DNA from: Bacteroidota bacterium
GTDB taxonomy: Bacteria; Bacteroidota; Bacteroidia; Chitinophagales; Chitinophagaceae
Length of the DNA: 52,557 nucleotides
Reading direction: 5' to 3'
Assembly (NCBI GenBank): GCA_013288945.1
Contig: JABDAZ010000021.1
Location: forward strand, 1 to 52,557
Positions 33,285 to 42,785 of this stretch are shown piece after piece; position 1 is the first letter of the stretch; each line of letters begins with the position of its first letter. A model generated the notes under the pieces. The model had not been told where the DNA came from. It made no database searches and saw only the letters and a list, made by a program, of their open reading frames with translations. Both the position numbers and the translations under genes were made by a program.

Positions 33285-36200
33285 ATGAAAATTTTCAGCC
33301 ACACATATTATTCGATTGCTCTTGCTTTGCTGATTTGTTTATTAATATGTTCATGCAGAAATAATAATGAAGATGTCATTAATAAAAATGCGTTGTTTAA
33401 AAAACTGGATGCGCATGAAACAGGAATCAGTTTTATTAATAAAGTTGTTGATAGCAAAGACCTAAATATTTTTAATTTCAGAAGTTTTTATAATGGTGGC
33501 GGCGTTGCGATTGGTGATATTAATAATGATGGCAAGCCCGATATTTTTTTTACATCCAACCAGGGCGATAATAAATTATACATTAATAAAGGCAACTGGA
33601 AATTTGAAGATGTAACGGATAAAGCCGGTGTAAAAGGCGTTAATAAATGGCACACCGGTGTAACGATGGCTGATGTAAATGGCGATGGCTGGCTAGATAT
33701 TTATATATGCAATGTTGGCAATAAAGATGGATCGCAAAGTGGAAATGAATTGTACATTAATCAGCAAGATGGAACGTTTAAAGAAGAGGCGCATCAATAT
33801 GGATTGGATGATAAAGGCATTGGAACGCAAGCTGTTTTTTTCGATTATGATCACGATGGTGACTTGGATTGTTTTGTTTTGAACAATAGTTTCTTGCCAA
33901 TAGAAAGTTTTGATTATAAAAAAAATTTGCGCGCCAACAGAAGCTCAACTGGTGGAAGCCATTTATACAGAAATGATAACGGACATTTTACAGATGTAAG
34001 TGCAAGCGCAGGAATTTATGGAAGTGAAATTGGATTCGGGCTTGGCGTAACTGTTGGCGATTTGAACAATGATGGCTGGCCTGATATTTATATCTCTAAC
34101 GATTTTTTTGAAAAAGATTATTTATACATTAACCAACGCAACGGAACTTTTAAAGAAAGTATAGACAGTGCAATGGGCCACATCAGCCAATCATCAATGG
34201 GTTCTGATATGGCAGATATTAACAACGATGGATTGCTTGATATTTTTACAACCGATATGTTGCCCGAAGATGACTATCGTTTGAAGTCTGTTACAAAATT
34301 TGATGACTACGATGTATTTAATGCAAAACTTAGAAATGATTTTCATCACCAGTTTGTTTCAAATTGTTTGCAGTTAAATAATGGCGATGGAACGTATAGT
34401 GAAATTGCTTGTCTCGCGGGCGTGGAAGCAACAGACTGGAGTTGGGGCGCACTGAGTTTTGATTTTAATAATGATGGATGGAAAGATATTTTTGTTTGCA
34501 ATGGCATTAATAAAGATTTAACCAACCAGGATTTTCTGGAATTTTTCAGCGCTTCCGAAACAAAGAAAAAAGTAATTAAAGGCGGCTTTAATTATAAATC
34601 ATTTTTGGATAAAATGAAATCGACGCCATTATCAAATTATGCTTTTGTAAATCAAAAAAATCTCACGTTTAAAAATGAAAGCCAGCAATTAGGGCTTGCA
34701 ACGCCAAGCTTTAGCAATGGCGCGGCTTATGGAGATTTAGATGGCGATGGCGATTTGGATTTGGTTATCAATAATGAAAACATGGAAGCTTTTGTTTACC
34801 GCAACATGGCTTCTGAAACTTTGCATAAACATTTTTTAAAAATAAAACTCGAAGGCAATGCGATGAATAATTTTGGCGTTGGCGCAAGGGTTTCGTTATA
34901 TGCAAATGGAATGCATCAAGTGCTTGAGCAAATGCCTGTGCGCGGCTTCCAGAGCAGTGTTGAGCCAGTATTAAATTTTGGCCTTGATAATAATATAAAA
35001 GCCGACAGCCTTGTTGTTTGTTGGCCGGATATGAAGATGCAAATCTTATATAACATTCATGCGGACACAACAATTATTCTGCAACAAAAAAATGCAAACA
35101 TGCCCATTGCATTTCCATCAAAAAATAAAAAAACTTTGTTTGAAAATATTACACATTCAGTTATTAAAGGAAATATAAAACACAACGAAAATGCATTTAT
35201 AGATTTTAATGCAGAGCCGCTTATTCCAAAAATGATTTCTACCGAAGGCCCGAAACTCGCTGTTGGAGATATTAATGGCGATGGCAAACAGGATTTTTTT
35301 ATAGGCAGCGCAGCAAACGATACTGCAAAAATTTTTATACAACAAGCTAATGGAACGTTTTTGGAAAAACCACAATTCGCATTTGCGCAAGACAAAGAAT
35401 ATGAAAACATCGGCGCAGAATTTTTTGATGCAGATGGCGATGGCGATTTGGATTTGGTTGTTGTTTCCGGTGGCAATGAATTAAAAGAAGGTTCATTGAA
35501 TTTGCTTGCGCGATTATATATTAATGATGGCAAAGGAAATTTTACAAGAAGTTTTCAAGGCTGGCCGATGGTTTCCATTAATGCATCATGCGTGCGCGTT
35601 GGCGATTTTGATGGCGATGGAAAGCCCGATATTTTTATTGGTGCGCGGAGTGTTCCCGGCAGTTATGGAAAATCGCCCGCAAGTGTTTTATTAAAAAATA
35701 ATGGCAAAGGAATTTTTACAAACGTTACAAAAAATATTGCGCCTGCTTTGCAAAATGCAGGCATGGTTACAGATGCGCAATGGGCAGATATTGATGGCGA
35801 CGGAAAAAAAGAATTGGTTGTTGTTGGCGATTGGATGCCGATAACTTTTTATCAATACACCAATGGATCTTTTAATAAAATAAATGAAATAAAAAATTCT
35901 TCCGGCTGGTGGAATTGCCTGACAGTCGCGGATATTAATGGCGATGGAAAACCAGATTTAATCGCTGGCAATAATGGATTGAATTCAAAAATACGCGCGG
36001 ATAAAGATCATCCTGCACAATTATTTACTGACGATTTTGATAATAACGGGCAAACAGAATGCATCGCTGCTTATTATAAAAATGATGGAAAACCGTACAC
36101 ATTTAATTTGCGAAGTGATTTGGTAAACCAGGTTCCAATTTTTAAAAAGAAATTTTTACACTACGGAGATTATGCAGGAAAAACGATTGATGATGTACTT

Positions 36201-36617
36201 ACATCTGCGCAAATAAAACATGCTACAACATTAAAAGTGGAACAAACGCAAAGCTGCATTTTTTATAATAAAGGCAGCAATGATTTTGAAATGAAACCAC
36301 TTCCGATGCAGGCACAAATTTCTCCGGTGTTTGGAATTTTATTAACCGATTTAAATGGCGATGGCATTAATGATATTTTTTTAGGCGGAAATTTTTATGG
36401 ATTAAAACCTGAAACCGGGCGCTATGATGCAAGCTATGGCGTTACATTAATCGGAGATAAAAATGGAAACTTCACTTATATAAAACCTGCAGAAAGTGGT
36501 TTGTTTATTACCGGCGAAGTAAGAGACATAAAAATGATCCAGTCATCAATCAATCCGTTTATTATTGTTGCAAGAAATAATGAAGATTTGCAGATATTCT
36601 CAAAACCTAAGCAATGA
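33285..36617 (+). CDS. Giant calcium-loop lipoprotein (FG-GAP/VCBS and ASPIC/UnbV), copy 1
   Basis: This is a 1110-residue lipoprotein. The start at 33285 (MKIFSHTYYSIALALLICLLICSC) gives a proper signal with a lipobox cysteine at 24; an earlier ATG at 33240 lies in a hairpin. About 14 copies of a DxNxDGxxD-type calcium loop are spread through it, for example DINNDGKPDIF, DVNGDGWLDIY, DYDHDGDLDCF and DLNGDGINDIF, marking FG-GAP/VCBS blades of beta-propellers. A segment around residues 530-600 (GVGARVSLYANGMHQVLEQMPVRGFQSS) is the ASPIC/UnbV domain of CRTAC1-like proteins. Such proteins often follow susCD pairs in this phylum; a surface glycan-binding or adhesion role is suspected but unproven. 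It overlaps copy 2 as ATGA. Confidence 0.85.
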   Translation: MKIFSHTYYSIALALLICLLICSCRNNNEDVINKNALFKKLDAHETGISFINKVVDSKDLNIFNFRSFYNGGGVAIGDINNDGKPDIFFTSNQGDNKLYINKGNWKFEDVTDKAGVKGVNKWHTGVTMADVNGDGWLDIYICNVGNKDGSQSGNELYINQQDGTFKEEAHQYGLDDKGIGTQAVFFDYDHDGDLDCFVLNNSFLPIESFDYKKNLRANRSSTGGSHLYRNDNGHFTDVSASAGIYGSEIGFGLGVTVGDLNNDGWPDIYISNDFFEKDYLYINQRNGTFKESIDSAMGHISQSSMGSDMADINNDGLLDIFTTDMLPEDDYRLKSVTKFDDYDVFNAKLRNDFHHQFVSNCLQLNNGDGTYSEIACLAGVEATDWSWGALSFDFNNDGWKDIFVCNGINKDLTNQDFLEFFSASETKKKVIKGGFNYKSFLDKMKSTPLSNYAFVNQKNLTFKNESQQLGLATPSFSNGAAYGDLDGDGDLDLVINNENMEAFVYRNMASETLHKHFLKIKLEGNAMNNFGVGARVSLYANGMHQVLEQMPVRGFQSSVEPVLNFGLDNNIKADSLVVCWPDMKMQILYNIHADTTIILQQKNANMPIAFPSKNKKTLFENITHSVIKGNIKHNENAFIDFNAEPLIPKMISTEGPKLAVGDINGDGKQDFFIGSAANDTAKIFIQQANGTFLEKPQFAFAQDKEYENIGAEFFDADGDGDLDLVVVSGGNELKEGSLNLLARLYINDGKGNFTRSFQGWPMVSINASCVRVGDFDGDGKPDIFIGARSVPGSYGKSPASVLLKNNGKGIFTNVTKNIAPALQNAGMVTDAQWADIDGDGKKELVVVGDWMPITFYQYTNGSFNKINEIKNSSGWWNCLTVADINGDGKPDLIAGNNGLNSKIRADKDHPAQLFTDDFDNNGQTECIAAYYKNDGKPYTFNLRSDLVNQVPIFKKKFLHYGDYAGKTIDDVLTSAQIKHATTLKVEQTQSCIFYNKGSNDFEMKPLPMQAQISPVFGILLTDLNGDGINDIFLGGNFYGLKPETGRYDASYGVTLIGDKNGNFTYIKPAESGLFITGEVRDIKMIQSSINPFIIVARNNEDLQIFSKPKQ

Positions 36618-39600
36618 TATTTTTCAATGAAAAAAAATTTTGTTGTTTTATAATAATATTCATTGCATGCTTCGCATGTTCTTCGCCAACGCATCCATTA
36701 TTTACACAATTAAATGCATCACAAACCGGCATTCATTTTAATAATAAATTGGTTGATCATGATTCTTTAAATATTTTGGATTATCTCTATTATTATAATG
36801 GCGGCGGCGTTGCTGTTGGCGATATTAATAATGATGGATTGCCTGATATTTATTTTACTGCAAACAGTTTGGGCGGCAACAAACTCTATTTAAACAAAGG
36901 CAATTTTAAATTTGAAGACATCACGCAAAATGCAGGCGTGGCGGGCAATGCAGACTGGTGCACGGGTGCTACAATGGTTGATATTAATGGCGATGGTTTC
37001 CTGGATATTTATGTTTGTGCAGTCAGTCAAAAACTTGGATTGAAAGGGCACAACGAATTATTTATTAATAACAAAAATGGAACGTTTACAGAAAGTTCTG
37101 CCGCGTATGGATTGGATTTTTCCGGCTATTCAACACAGGCAGTTTTTTTCGATTATGATCATGATGGAGATATGGATTGTTTTCTTTTAAACCAATCTTC
37201 TCACTCTGTAGAAACTTATGGCGACACTTCTCTTCGTAAAATAAATAGCCCGCTTGCAGGAGATAAATTGTTTAGAAATGATTGCAATGCGCAGCAAAAA
37301 AAATTTACTGATGTAACAAAAGCATCCGGAATTTACAGCAGCGCGCTCGGTTATGGATTAGGCGTTTCCGTTGCAGATATTAATAATGATGGTTGGGAAG
37401 ATATTTATGTAGGAAATGATTTTCAGGAAAATGATTATTACTATGTAAACAATCATGATGGAACATTTACTGAAAGCGGTACAAAACATTTTAATCATTA
37501 TTCGCGCTATAGTATGGGCAATGATATTGCCGATTATAATAATGACGGGCAACCAGATATCATCACCGTTGATATGTTGCCGGAAGAAGAAAAATATTTA
37601 AAAACATACAGCGGCGGCGATCAGCTTGATATTTATAATTATACTGTTTTGCAAAATGGTTTTCAAAATCAGTATTCAAAAAATTCATTGCAAAAAAATT
37701 TGGGAAATGGAGAAGCCTTCAGTGAACAAGGTTTGCTCGCTGGTATTTCTGCCACGGATTGGAGCTGGAGCCCGTTGATGGCTGATTATGATAATGATGG
37801 AGTCAAAGATTTGTTTATCAGCAATGGAATTGTGAAACGCCCGCTGGACCTGGATTACATAAGATTTGTTTCTTCTGGTGGCATCAGGCATCAAATGCGT
37901 ACATCAAACAGGTTGGATAGTAATGCCATTGCTGCTATGCCCAATGGCAAAACGCATAATTATATTTTTAAAGGAACGAGTGAAGGAAAATTTATTAATA
38001 AAAGCAATGATTGGGGAATGACAATTCCTTCCTACTCCAACGGCGCTGCTTATGCAGATTTGGATAATGATGGCAACCTCGATTTGATTGTAAACAACAT
38101 TAATGATGATGCAGGAATCTATAAAAACAACAATGGCAAATCAAAAAATTACCTGGCAATTTCTTTTAAAGGAAACGATAAAAATACATTTGGAATTGGT
38201 GCGAAAGCATACGTTTTTAATAATGGCAACATTCAATTTCAGCAATTGATGTTAACGCGCGGGTTTGAATCTTCCACCGAACCTCGGATTCATTTCGGCT
38301 TGGGAAGCATTAATGTTTCCGACAGTATTTTAATTGTGTGGCCAAACCAGCAAATGCAAATTTTAAAAAATGTGGCATCCAATAAAGAAATTATTATTGA
38401 TGAAAAAAATGCATCAAAAAAATTTGAGTACAATATTTTTTTTCCAAAACAAAAACCATTTTTTAAAAATGTAACCGACAGCGTTGGAATGAAATGGGTT
38501 CATAAAGAAAATAAATTTAATGACTTCAACCAGCAATATTTTATACCGCATGAATTGTCAACTGCAGGTCCGAAACTCGCTGTGGGCGACATTAATGGCG
38601 ATGGGCTTGATGATATATATGTATGTGGCGCGCGCTTCCAGGGTGGTGCATTATTTATTCAAACAAAAGATGGGCATTTTATTCAAACAGATACTGCATT
38701 GTTTAAAGCTGATGCAAACTGCGAAGATGCAAGCGCCATTTTTTTTGATGCAGATGGCGATGGAGATTTGGATTTGTATGTTGCCAGCGGCGGCAGTGAA
38801 TTCAGTGGAAAAAATATTGAGTTGCTTGATCGGTTATATATTAATGACGGCAAAGGGAATTTTACACAATCGATTAATGCCATTCCAAATTTGTATGCAA
38901 ATAAATCTGTTGTTTGCGCGGCAGATATTGATCACGATGGCGACATTGATTTGTTTATTGGAAGCCTCGCAAATCCGCTTGCTTATGGTGCGCCGCAAAC
39001 TTCATGGATATTATTGAATGATGGCAAAGGGCATTTTTCAATTGCGAACGATGCTGTTATTGATTTAAAAAATATCGGCATGATAACAAGCGCATTCTTT
39101 GCCGACTTGCATAAAAACAATTATCCTGATTTAATAATTGCTGGTGAATGGATGCCTGTTGGGATTTTTAATAATGATAAAGGAAAATTCTCAAAGCCTT
39201 TATGGCAAGGCGTTTCAGGGCTTTGGCAATCTTTGTATGTTGCGGATATTAATAATGATGGCAACCTTGATATTTTGGCAGGCAATTTTGGATTGAATTC
39301 AAAATTGCATGCAAGTAATGATGCGCCATTAAAATTATACATAAAAGATTTTGATAAAAATGGAATGCCCGATCAATTACTCACTTATACGATCAATAAT
39401 AACGAATATTCTTTTTTAGGAAAAGATGAATTGGAAAAGCAATTGCCGGGAATTAAAAAGAAATTTTTGCGCTATGATGATTTTGCAGGAAAAACAATAC
39501 AGGAAATTTTTGGCGATGAATTGAATGATGCATACGTTATCGATGCAAAAAATTTAGCAAGCGGAATTTTTATTAATGATGGAAAAGCGAATTTTAATTT

Positions 39601-39919
39601 TAAGCCTTTCCCTTTCCAGGCGCAGGTTTCACCGGTTTTTGCATTTGGCATTGGTGATATTAATAATGATAATATCAATGACATTTTAATGGGTGGAAAT
39701 CTTTTTGGCGTAACACCTTATGAAGGCCGTTATGATGCAAGCTGGGGCGATTTATTAATAGGAAAAAAAGATAACAACCAAGAATGGGTTTCGCCCATTG
39801 CAAGTGGTTTTTTTGTTCGCGGAGAAATGCGCGATATAAAAAAAATTAAAACCAGCAACGGTTTTCTTTGGGTTGTTGCGCGAAATAATGAACCATTACT
39901 ATTTTTCAAATCTCAATAA
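36614..39919 (+). CDS. Giant calcium-loop lipoprotein (FG-GAP/VCBS and ASPIC/UnbV), copy 2
   Basis: This 1101-residue protein is a paralogue of the preceding gene along its whole length. It shares GGGVAVGDINNDGLPDIYFTAN, QAVFFDYDHDGD, GLGVSVADINNDGWEDIY, the TEPRIHFGLG region of the ASPIC/UnbV domain and the PVFAFGIGDINNDNINDILMGGNLFG ending (each in separate places). The N-terminus carries a lipoprotein signal with cysteines at 19 and 22. About 14 calcium loops are present; one (DLHKNNYPDLI) is degenerate. It begins inside the stop of copy 1 (36614-36617), so the two are translationally coupled. It converges on the minus-strand operon with only 18 bases between stops. The ligand is unknown. 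Confidence 0.85.
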   Translation: MIFFNEKKFCCFIIIFIACFACSSPTHPLFTQLNASQTGIHFNNKLVDHDSLNILDYLYYYNGGGVAVGDINNDGLPDIYFTANSLGGNKLYLNKGNFKFEDITQNAGVAGNADWCTGATMVDINGDGFLDIYVCAVSQKLGLKGHNELFINNKNGTFTESSAAYGLDFSGYSTQAVFFDYDHDGDMDCFLLNQSSHSVETYGDTSLRKINSPLAGDKLFRNDCNAQQKKFTDVTKASGIYSSALGYGLGVSVADINNDGWEDIYVGNDFQENDYYYVNNHDGTFTESGTKHFNHYSRYSMGNDIADYNNDGQPDIITVDMLPEEEKYLKTYSGGDQLDIYNYTVLQNGFQNQYSKNSLQKNLGNGEAFSEQGLLAGISATDWSWSPLMADYDNDGVKDLFISNGIVKRPLDLDYIRFVSSGGIRHQMRTSNRLDSNAIAAMPNGKTHNYIFKGTSEGKFINKSNDWGMTIPSYSNGAAYADLDNDGNLDLIVNNINDDAGIYKNNNGKSKNYLAISFKGNDKNTFGIGAKAYVFNNGNIQFQQLMLTRGFESSTEPRIHFGLGSINVSDSILIVWPNQQMQILKNVASNKEIIIDEKNASKKFEYNIFFPKQKPFFKNVTDSVGMKWVHKENKFNDFNQQYFIPHELSTAGPKLAVGDINGDGLDDIYVCGARFQGGALFIQTKDGHFIQTDTALFKADANCEDASAIFFDADGDGDLDLYVASGGSEFSGKNIELLDRLYINDGKGNFTQSINAIPNLYANKSVVCAADIDHDGDIDLFIGSLANPLAYGAPQTSWILLNDGKGHFSIANDAVIDLKNIGMITSAFFADLHKNNYPDLIIAGEWMPVGIFNNDKGKFSKPLWQGVSGLWQSLYVADINNDGNLDILAGNFGLNSKLHASNDAPLKLYIKDFDKNGMPDQLLTYTINNNEYSFLGKDELEKQLPGIKKKFLRYDDFAGKTIQEIFGDELNDAYVIDAKNLASGIFINDGKANFNFKPFPFQAQVSPVFAFGIGDINNDNINDILMGGNLFGVTPYEGRYDASWGDLLIGKKDNNQEWVSPIASGFFVRGEMRDIKKIKTSNGFLWVVARNNEPLLFFKSQ

Positions 39920-39937
39920 CAGGCAAGAAAAATTTTA

Positions 39938-40888
39938 TTAATAAACAGGAAAATAAACTTCTGTTTTTATAAAGCTTGTATCTGTAAGTGGCGATGAAGT
40001 ATTTTGATATTTTTCTAACGGATCAGCAACGCGTTGCAAGTTGTTATCATGAATATACCGTTGCATCGCTTCATATAAATTATTAATGTGCGAATACTGT
40101 CCTTCATATTTTCCGACAAGTAACCTTCCTTGCGCTGGCAATTCAAGAAATGAATAATCATTAATGTTGTTTATTCTTTTGCTTACAGGAATGCCAACAG
40201 CAAGTTGTATTTGTGTACTGTTTAATTTTTTATAAGAAATATATCCATAATCGCGCGCAGCAAGCTGATGGATTTGTATGTATGATTTTAATTCATTAAA
40301 AATTTGTTGTGCATTTTTATTAATGCCTGCTACAGGAATTATAATTTTTTTTGTAATGAATAATGTATCCTGAACATTTTTTAATTGTATGTCAAATCCA
40401 TAAAATTTTATAGGATCTTCCAAACTTTGTTTTAATGAAATCAACTCTGTATTTATATTAGTATTAATAAATTTTTCTTTGATCCAATCTAACGGAGTAA
40501 GATATTTTTTCCAGAAAATATGTGTTGACTTTCCCATTGAATCTGGCTCAGCCAATATGGATTGATAATTTATTTTGTTTGCATTTTCTTCTTTAAAAAC
40601 GATGCCTGCGGGATTTGTTGCGGTTAATGTAAAACGATGATTATTGCTTGTATGAATAAATGAATTTACCTGCGTAGTGTTTGATGAAAAATATAATGTT
40701 GAATCTTTTTTATTAATAAAATCTGGTTGCCAGTTTTGCCAGTTGTGCAAATCTGTAAATTGATTTACTACATCATAAATTGGCCTGGAAATAATTATAT
40801 CTTTTGTAAGGGTGAAACGAAATGGAGCGGCAAATAATATTATTATTAATAACACCAACGCTGCAAAAATCCATATTTTCTTTTTCAT
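39938..40888 (-). CDS. Membrane-anchored SRPBCC and GyrI-like effector-binding protein
   Basis: This is a 316-residue protein with one N-terminal transmembrane helix (WIFAALVLLIIILFAAPF). An SRPBCC/polyketide-cyclase-like domain follows (about 28-150, ISRPIYDVVNQFTDLHNWQNWQP). The C-terminal GyrI-like effector-binding domain lies at about 185-316, with LPAQGRLLVGKYEGQYSHI and the ending KTEVYFPV. Both domains bind small hydrophobic or sugar-like ligands, but no enzyme activity is apparent. It is the last gene of the nine-gene operon, 3 bases after cutC. A role in sensing or shielding a ligand at the membrane is a guess. Confidence 0.7.
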   Translation of the reverse strand: MKKKIWIFAALVLLIIILFAAPFRFTLTKDIIISRPIYDVVNQFTDLHNWQNWQPDFINKKDSTLYFSSNTTQVNSFIHTSNNHRFTLTATNPAGIVFKEENANKINYQSILAEPDSMGKSTHIFWKKYLTPLDWIKEKFINTNINTELISLKQSLEDPIKFYGFDIQLKNVQDTLFITKKIIIPVAGINKNAQQIFNELKSYIQIHQLAARDYGYISYKKLNSTQIQLAVGIPVSKRINNINDYSFLELPAQGRLLVGKYEGQYSHINNLYEAMQRYIHDNNLQRVADPLEKYQNTSSPLTDTSFIKTEVYFPVY

Positions 40889-40891
40889 GAT

Positions 40892-41617
40892 TTACTGATG
40901 CAAAACTGCAAGCATTGATTTCAATTCGTTTTCATCTGCAATGTAAACATTTCCAAAATCGGATATTAATGGGTTTGCAAAACTCATCGGGTTTGGAAAA
41001 ATTTTTCTTGCAGAACTGTGGTATTCTGTTGCGCCAGATTCTTCAATTAATTTTTTAAGATTGGAAGAGCGCACACCAGCGCCGGGCATAATAATAATTC
41101 TTCCATTTGCCTGCGTTACCAATTTACCCAACAACACACCAGCATCTGGCGCACCAATTGCTTGTCCTGATGTAAGCACGCGCTCGCATCCACATTCAAT
41201 AATATCTTCAAGCGCTTTAAAAGGATCGGGCGCTGCATCGAAAGCGCGGTTGCAAGTAACGCCCATCGGGTAAGCCAACTCAATAATTTTTTTAAATCTT
41301 TCTTTATCAATTTCGCCATCTATCAATTGCACGCCAATGGAAATTCCATCGCAGCCCAACTCTTTACAAATTTTTATATCATCTTTTAATATTTCAAATT
41401 CATAATCATCATAAGAATAATTGCCTGCACGCGGACGAATGATCGGATATAATTTAATGGAAATTTTGTCTCTTGTTTGTTTAATAGCGCCATAGCTCGG
41501 TGTGGTGCCGCCTTCAACAGGATTATCACATAATTCAACTCTATACGCACCCGCCTTTTCTGCAATAATAGAAGATTGAATATTAAAAGCGCAAACTTCA
41601 AGAATACGTTCAGCCAT
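40892..41617 (-). CDS. cutC: CutC-family TIM-barrel protein
   Basis: This is a 241-residue protein with all CutC hallmarks: LEVCAFNIQSSIIAEKAGAYRVELC at the start, EGGTTPSYGAIK, PIIRPRAGNYSYDDYE, GCDGISIGVQ, VTCNRAFDAAPDP, RVLTSGQ and IMPGAGVRSSN. CutC was named for copper homeostasis, but biochemical support for that is weak and the TIM-barrel active site looks like that of an enzyme. Its position inside a sugar-catabolic operon, between glycosylasparaginase and an SRPBCC protein, suggests a carbohydrate-related reaction instead. Family assignment is firm; function is not. Confidence 0.88.
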   Translation of the reverse strand: MAERILEVCAFNIQSSIIAEKAGAYRVELCDNPVEGGTTPSYGAIKQTRDKISIKLYPIIRPRAGNYSYDDYEFEILKDDIKICKELGCDGISIGVQLIDGEIDKERFKKIIELAYPMGVTCNRAFDAAPDPFKALEDIIECGCERVLTSGQAIGAPDAGVLLGKLVTQANGRIIIMPGAGVRSSNLKKLIEESGATEYHSSARKIFPNPMSFANPLISDFGNVYIADENELKSMLAVLHQ

Positions 41618-41642
41618 ATTTATTTTTTGAAAATTTATAATG

Positions 41643-41670
41643 TATTAGCCAATAGCTATTAGCTTTTAGC
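41643..41670. repeat. Four tandem heptamers ending in TAGC or ATAGC
   Basis: TATTAGC (41643-41649), CAATAGC (41650-41656), TATTAGC (41657-41663) and TTTTAGC (41664-41670) follow each other without gaps, sharing AGC every 7 bp. They lie in the 115-bp gap between the glycosylasparaginase and cutC genes, the widest gap in the operon. Confidence 0.6.
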
Positions 41671-41732
41671 ACCAAGTTTTATTAATAAAGATTTTTTACT
41701 TTTTGTTTTTTCCTTTTTACTTAAAAAAAATT

Positions 41733-42758
41733 TCAATAAAAACTTTTAGCAGTGTACATGGTTTCTTCTTTGTCATTTTTTACAGCATAGGTAAAACCTT
41801 TTTGCAAACAGTATGCACCAAATTCTCCTTTTTTATTGATTGCCAAAAAACCAACCTGAATGTTTTTTGATTTCTCTGGAGAGATTTTAATAATGCGCTG
41901 AACGCCTGCTTTGCATGCATCTTCCGGGCTTAATCCCTGGCGCATTAACTCAACAATTAAATGCGAACCAACAATACGAATTACTTCTTCACCAACGCCG
42001 GTTGCAGTAGCAGCGCCGATTTCATTATCAACATACAAGCCCGCACCGATAACGGGCGAGTCGCCAACGCGCCCATGCATTTTATATGCGAGGCCGCTTG
42101 TGGTGCATGCTCCGCTGAGGTTTCCCAAACTGTCAATCGCAAGCATTCCAATGGTATCATGATTTTTTATACCGCCGGGCATTGGATCGTTTTTACTAAT
42201 CGCTTTTTTATTTTCAACATTTACTTCTGGTTGATAGTGCGAAGTCTTCAACCATTCTTGCCAATCTTTTTTACTTTCTTCTGTTAATAAATTTTCCTTT
42301 TTAAAACCATTTGCAAGTGCAAATTCAAGTGCGCCTTGCCCGGTTAAAATAACATGCGGCGTTTTTTCCATCACCATTCTTGCAACAGAAATCGGGTGCA
42401 TAATATTTTCGAGGCACATTACAGATCCACAATTGTATTGATGATCCATAATGCATGCATCAAGCGTTACAAATCCATCTCTGTCTGGCAAGCCGCCATA
42501 GCCAACGCTTTGGTTGGAATGGCCTTTCTCCGGAATGCGCACGCCGGCTTCCACTGCATTCAATGCTTTGCCACCATTTTTTAAAACTTCCCATGCAGCA
42601 GCGTTGGCAGGTTTTCCAAAATCCCATGTTGAAATCACAATTGGATTATTCAATTCGGGCTTGATTATTTTTTTTGGCAATGCAAATATTTTGCTTCCGG
42701 TTACGGCCGCTGCTCCTGTGATAACAGATGCTTTTAAAAATTTTCTGCGTGATGACAT
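41733..42758 (-). CDS. Glycosylasparaginase (N4-(beta-N-acetylglucosaminyl)-L-asparaginase), Tat-exported
   Basis: This enzyme splits the GlcNAc-asparagine bond, the last step in dismantling N-glycans from protein. It is 341 residues long with a twin-arginine signal (SSRRKFLKASVITGAAAVTG). The NTN-hydrolase autocleavage site is Asp 201-Thr 202 in NHDTIGMLA, giving Thr 202 as nucleophile, as in the Elizabethkingia (Flavobacterium) enzyme. CTTSGLAYKMHGRVGDSPVIGAGLY and ATATGVGEEVIRIVGSHL, in that order, line the active site of the family. The gap to the glycosidase gene upstream is 27 bases. It is the strongest pointer to glycoprotein or glycopeptide as substrate of this locus. Confidence 0.92.
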   Translation of the reverse strand: MSSRRKFLKASVITGAAAVTGSKIFALPKKIIKPELNNPIVISTWDFGKPANAAAWEVLKNGGKALNAVEAGVRIPEKGHSNQSVGYGGLPDRDGFVTLDACIMDHQYNCGSVMCLENIMHPISVARMVMEKTPHVILTGQGALEFALANGFKKENLLTEESKKDWQEWLKTSHYQPEVNVENKKAISKNDPMPGGIKNHDTIGMLAIDSLGNLSGACTTSGLAYKMHGRVGDSPVIGAGLYVDNEIGAATATGVGEEVIRIVGSHLIVELMRQGLSPEDACKAGVQRIIKISPEKSKNIQVGFLAINKKGEFGAYCLQKGFTYAVKNDKEETMYTAKSFY

Positions 42759-42785
42759 GGTTATCTTTTTATTAATAGTTGCAAT

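Noticed and set aside
33285-39919. Repeated GATATTAATAATGATGG-like DNA strings as a DNA repeat array
   Set aside because: They encode the DINNDG calcium loops and vary at the DNA level; they are protein repeats, not a CRISPR or a DNA element.
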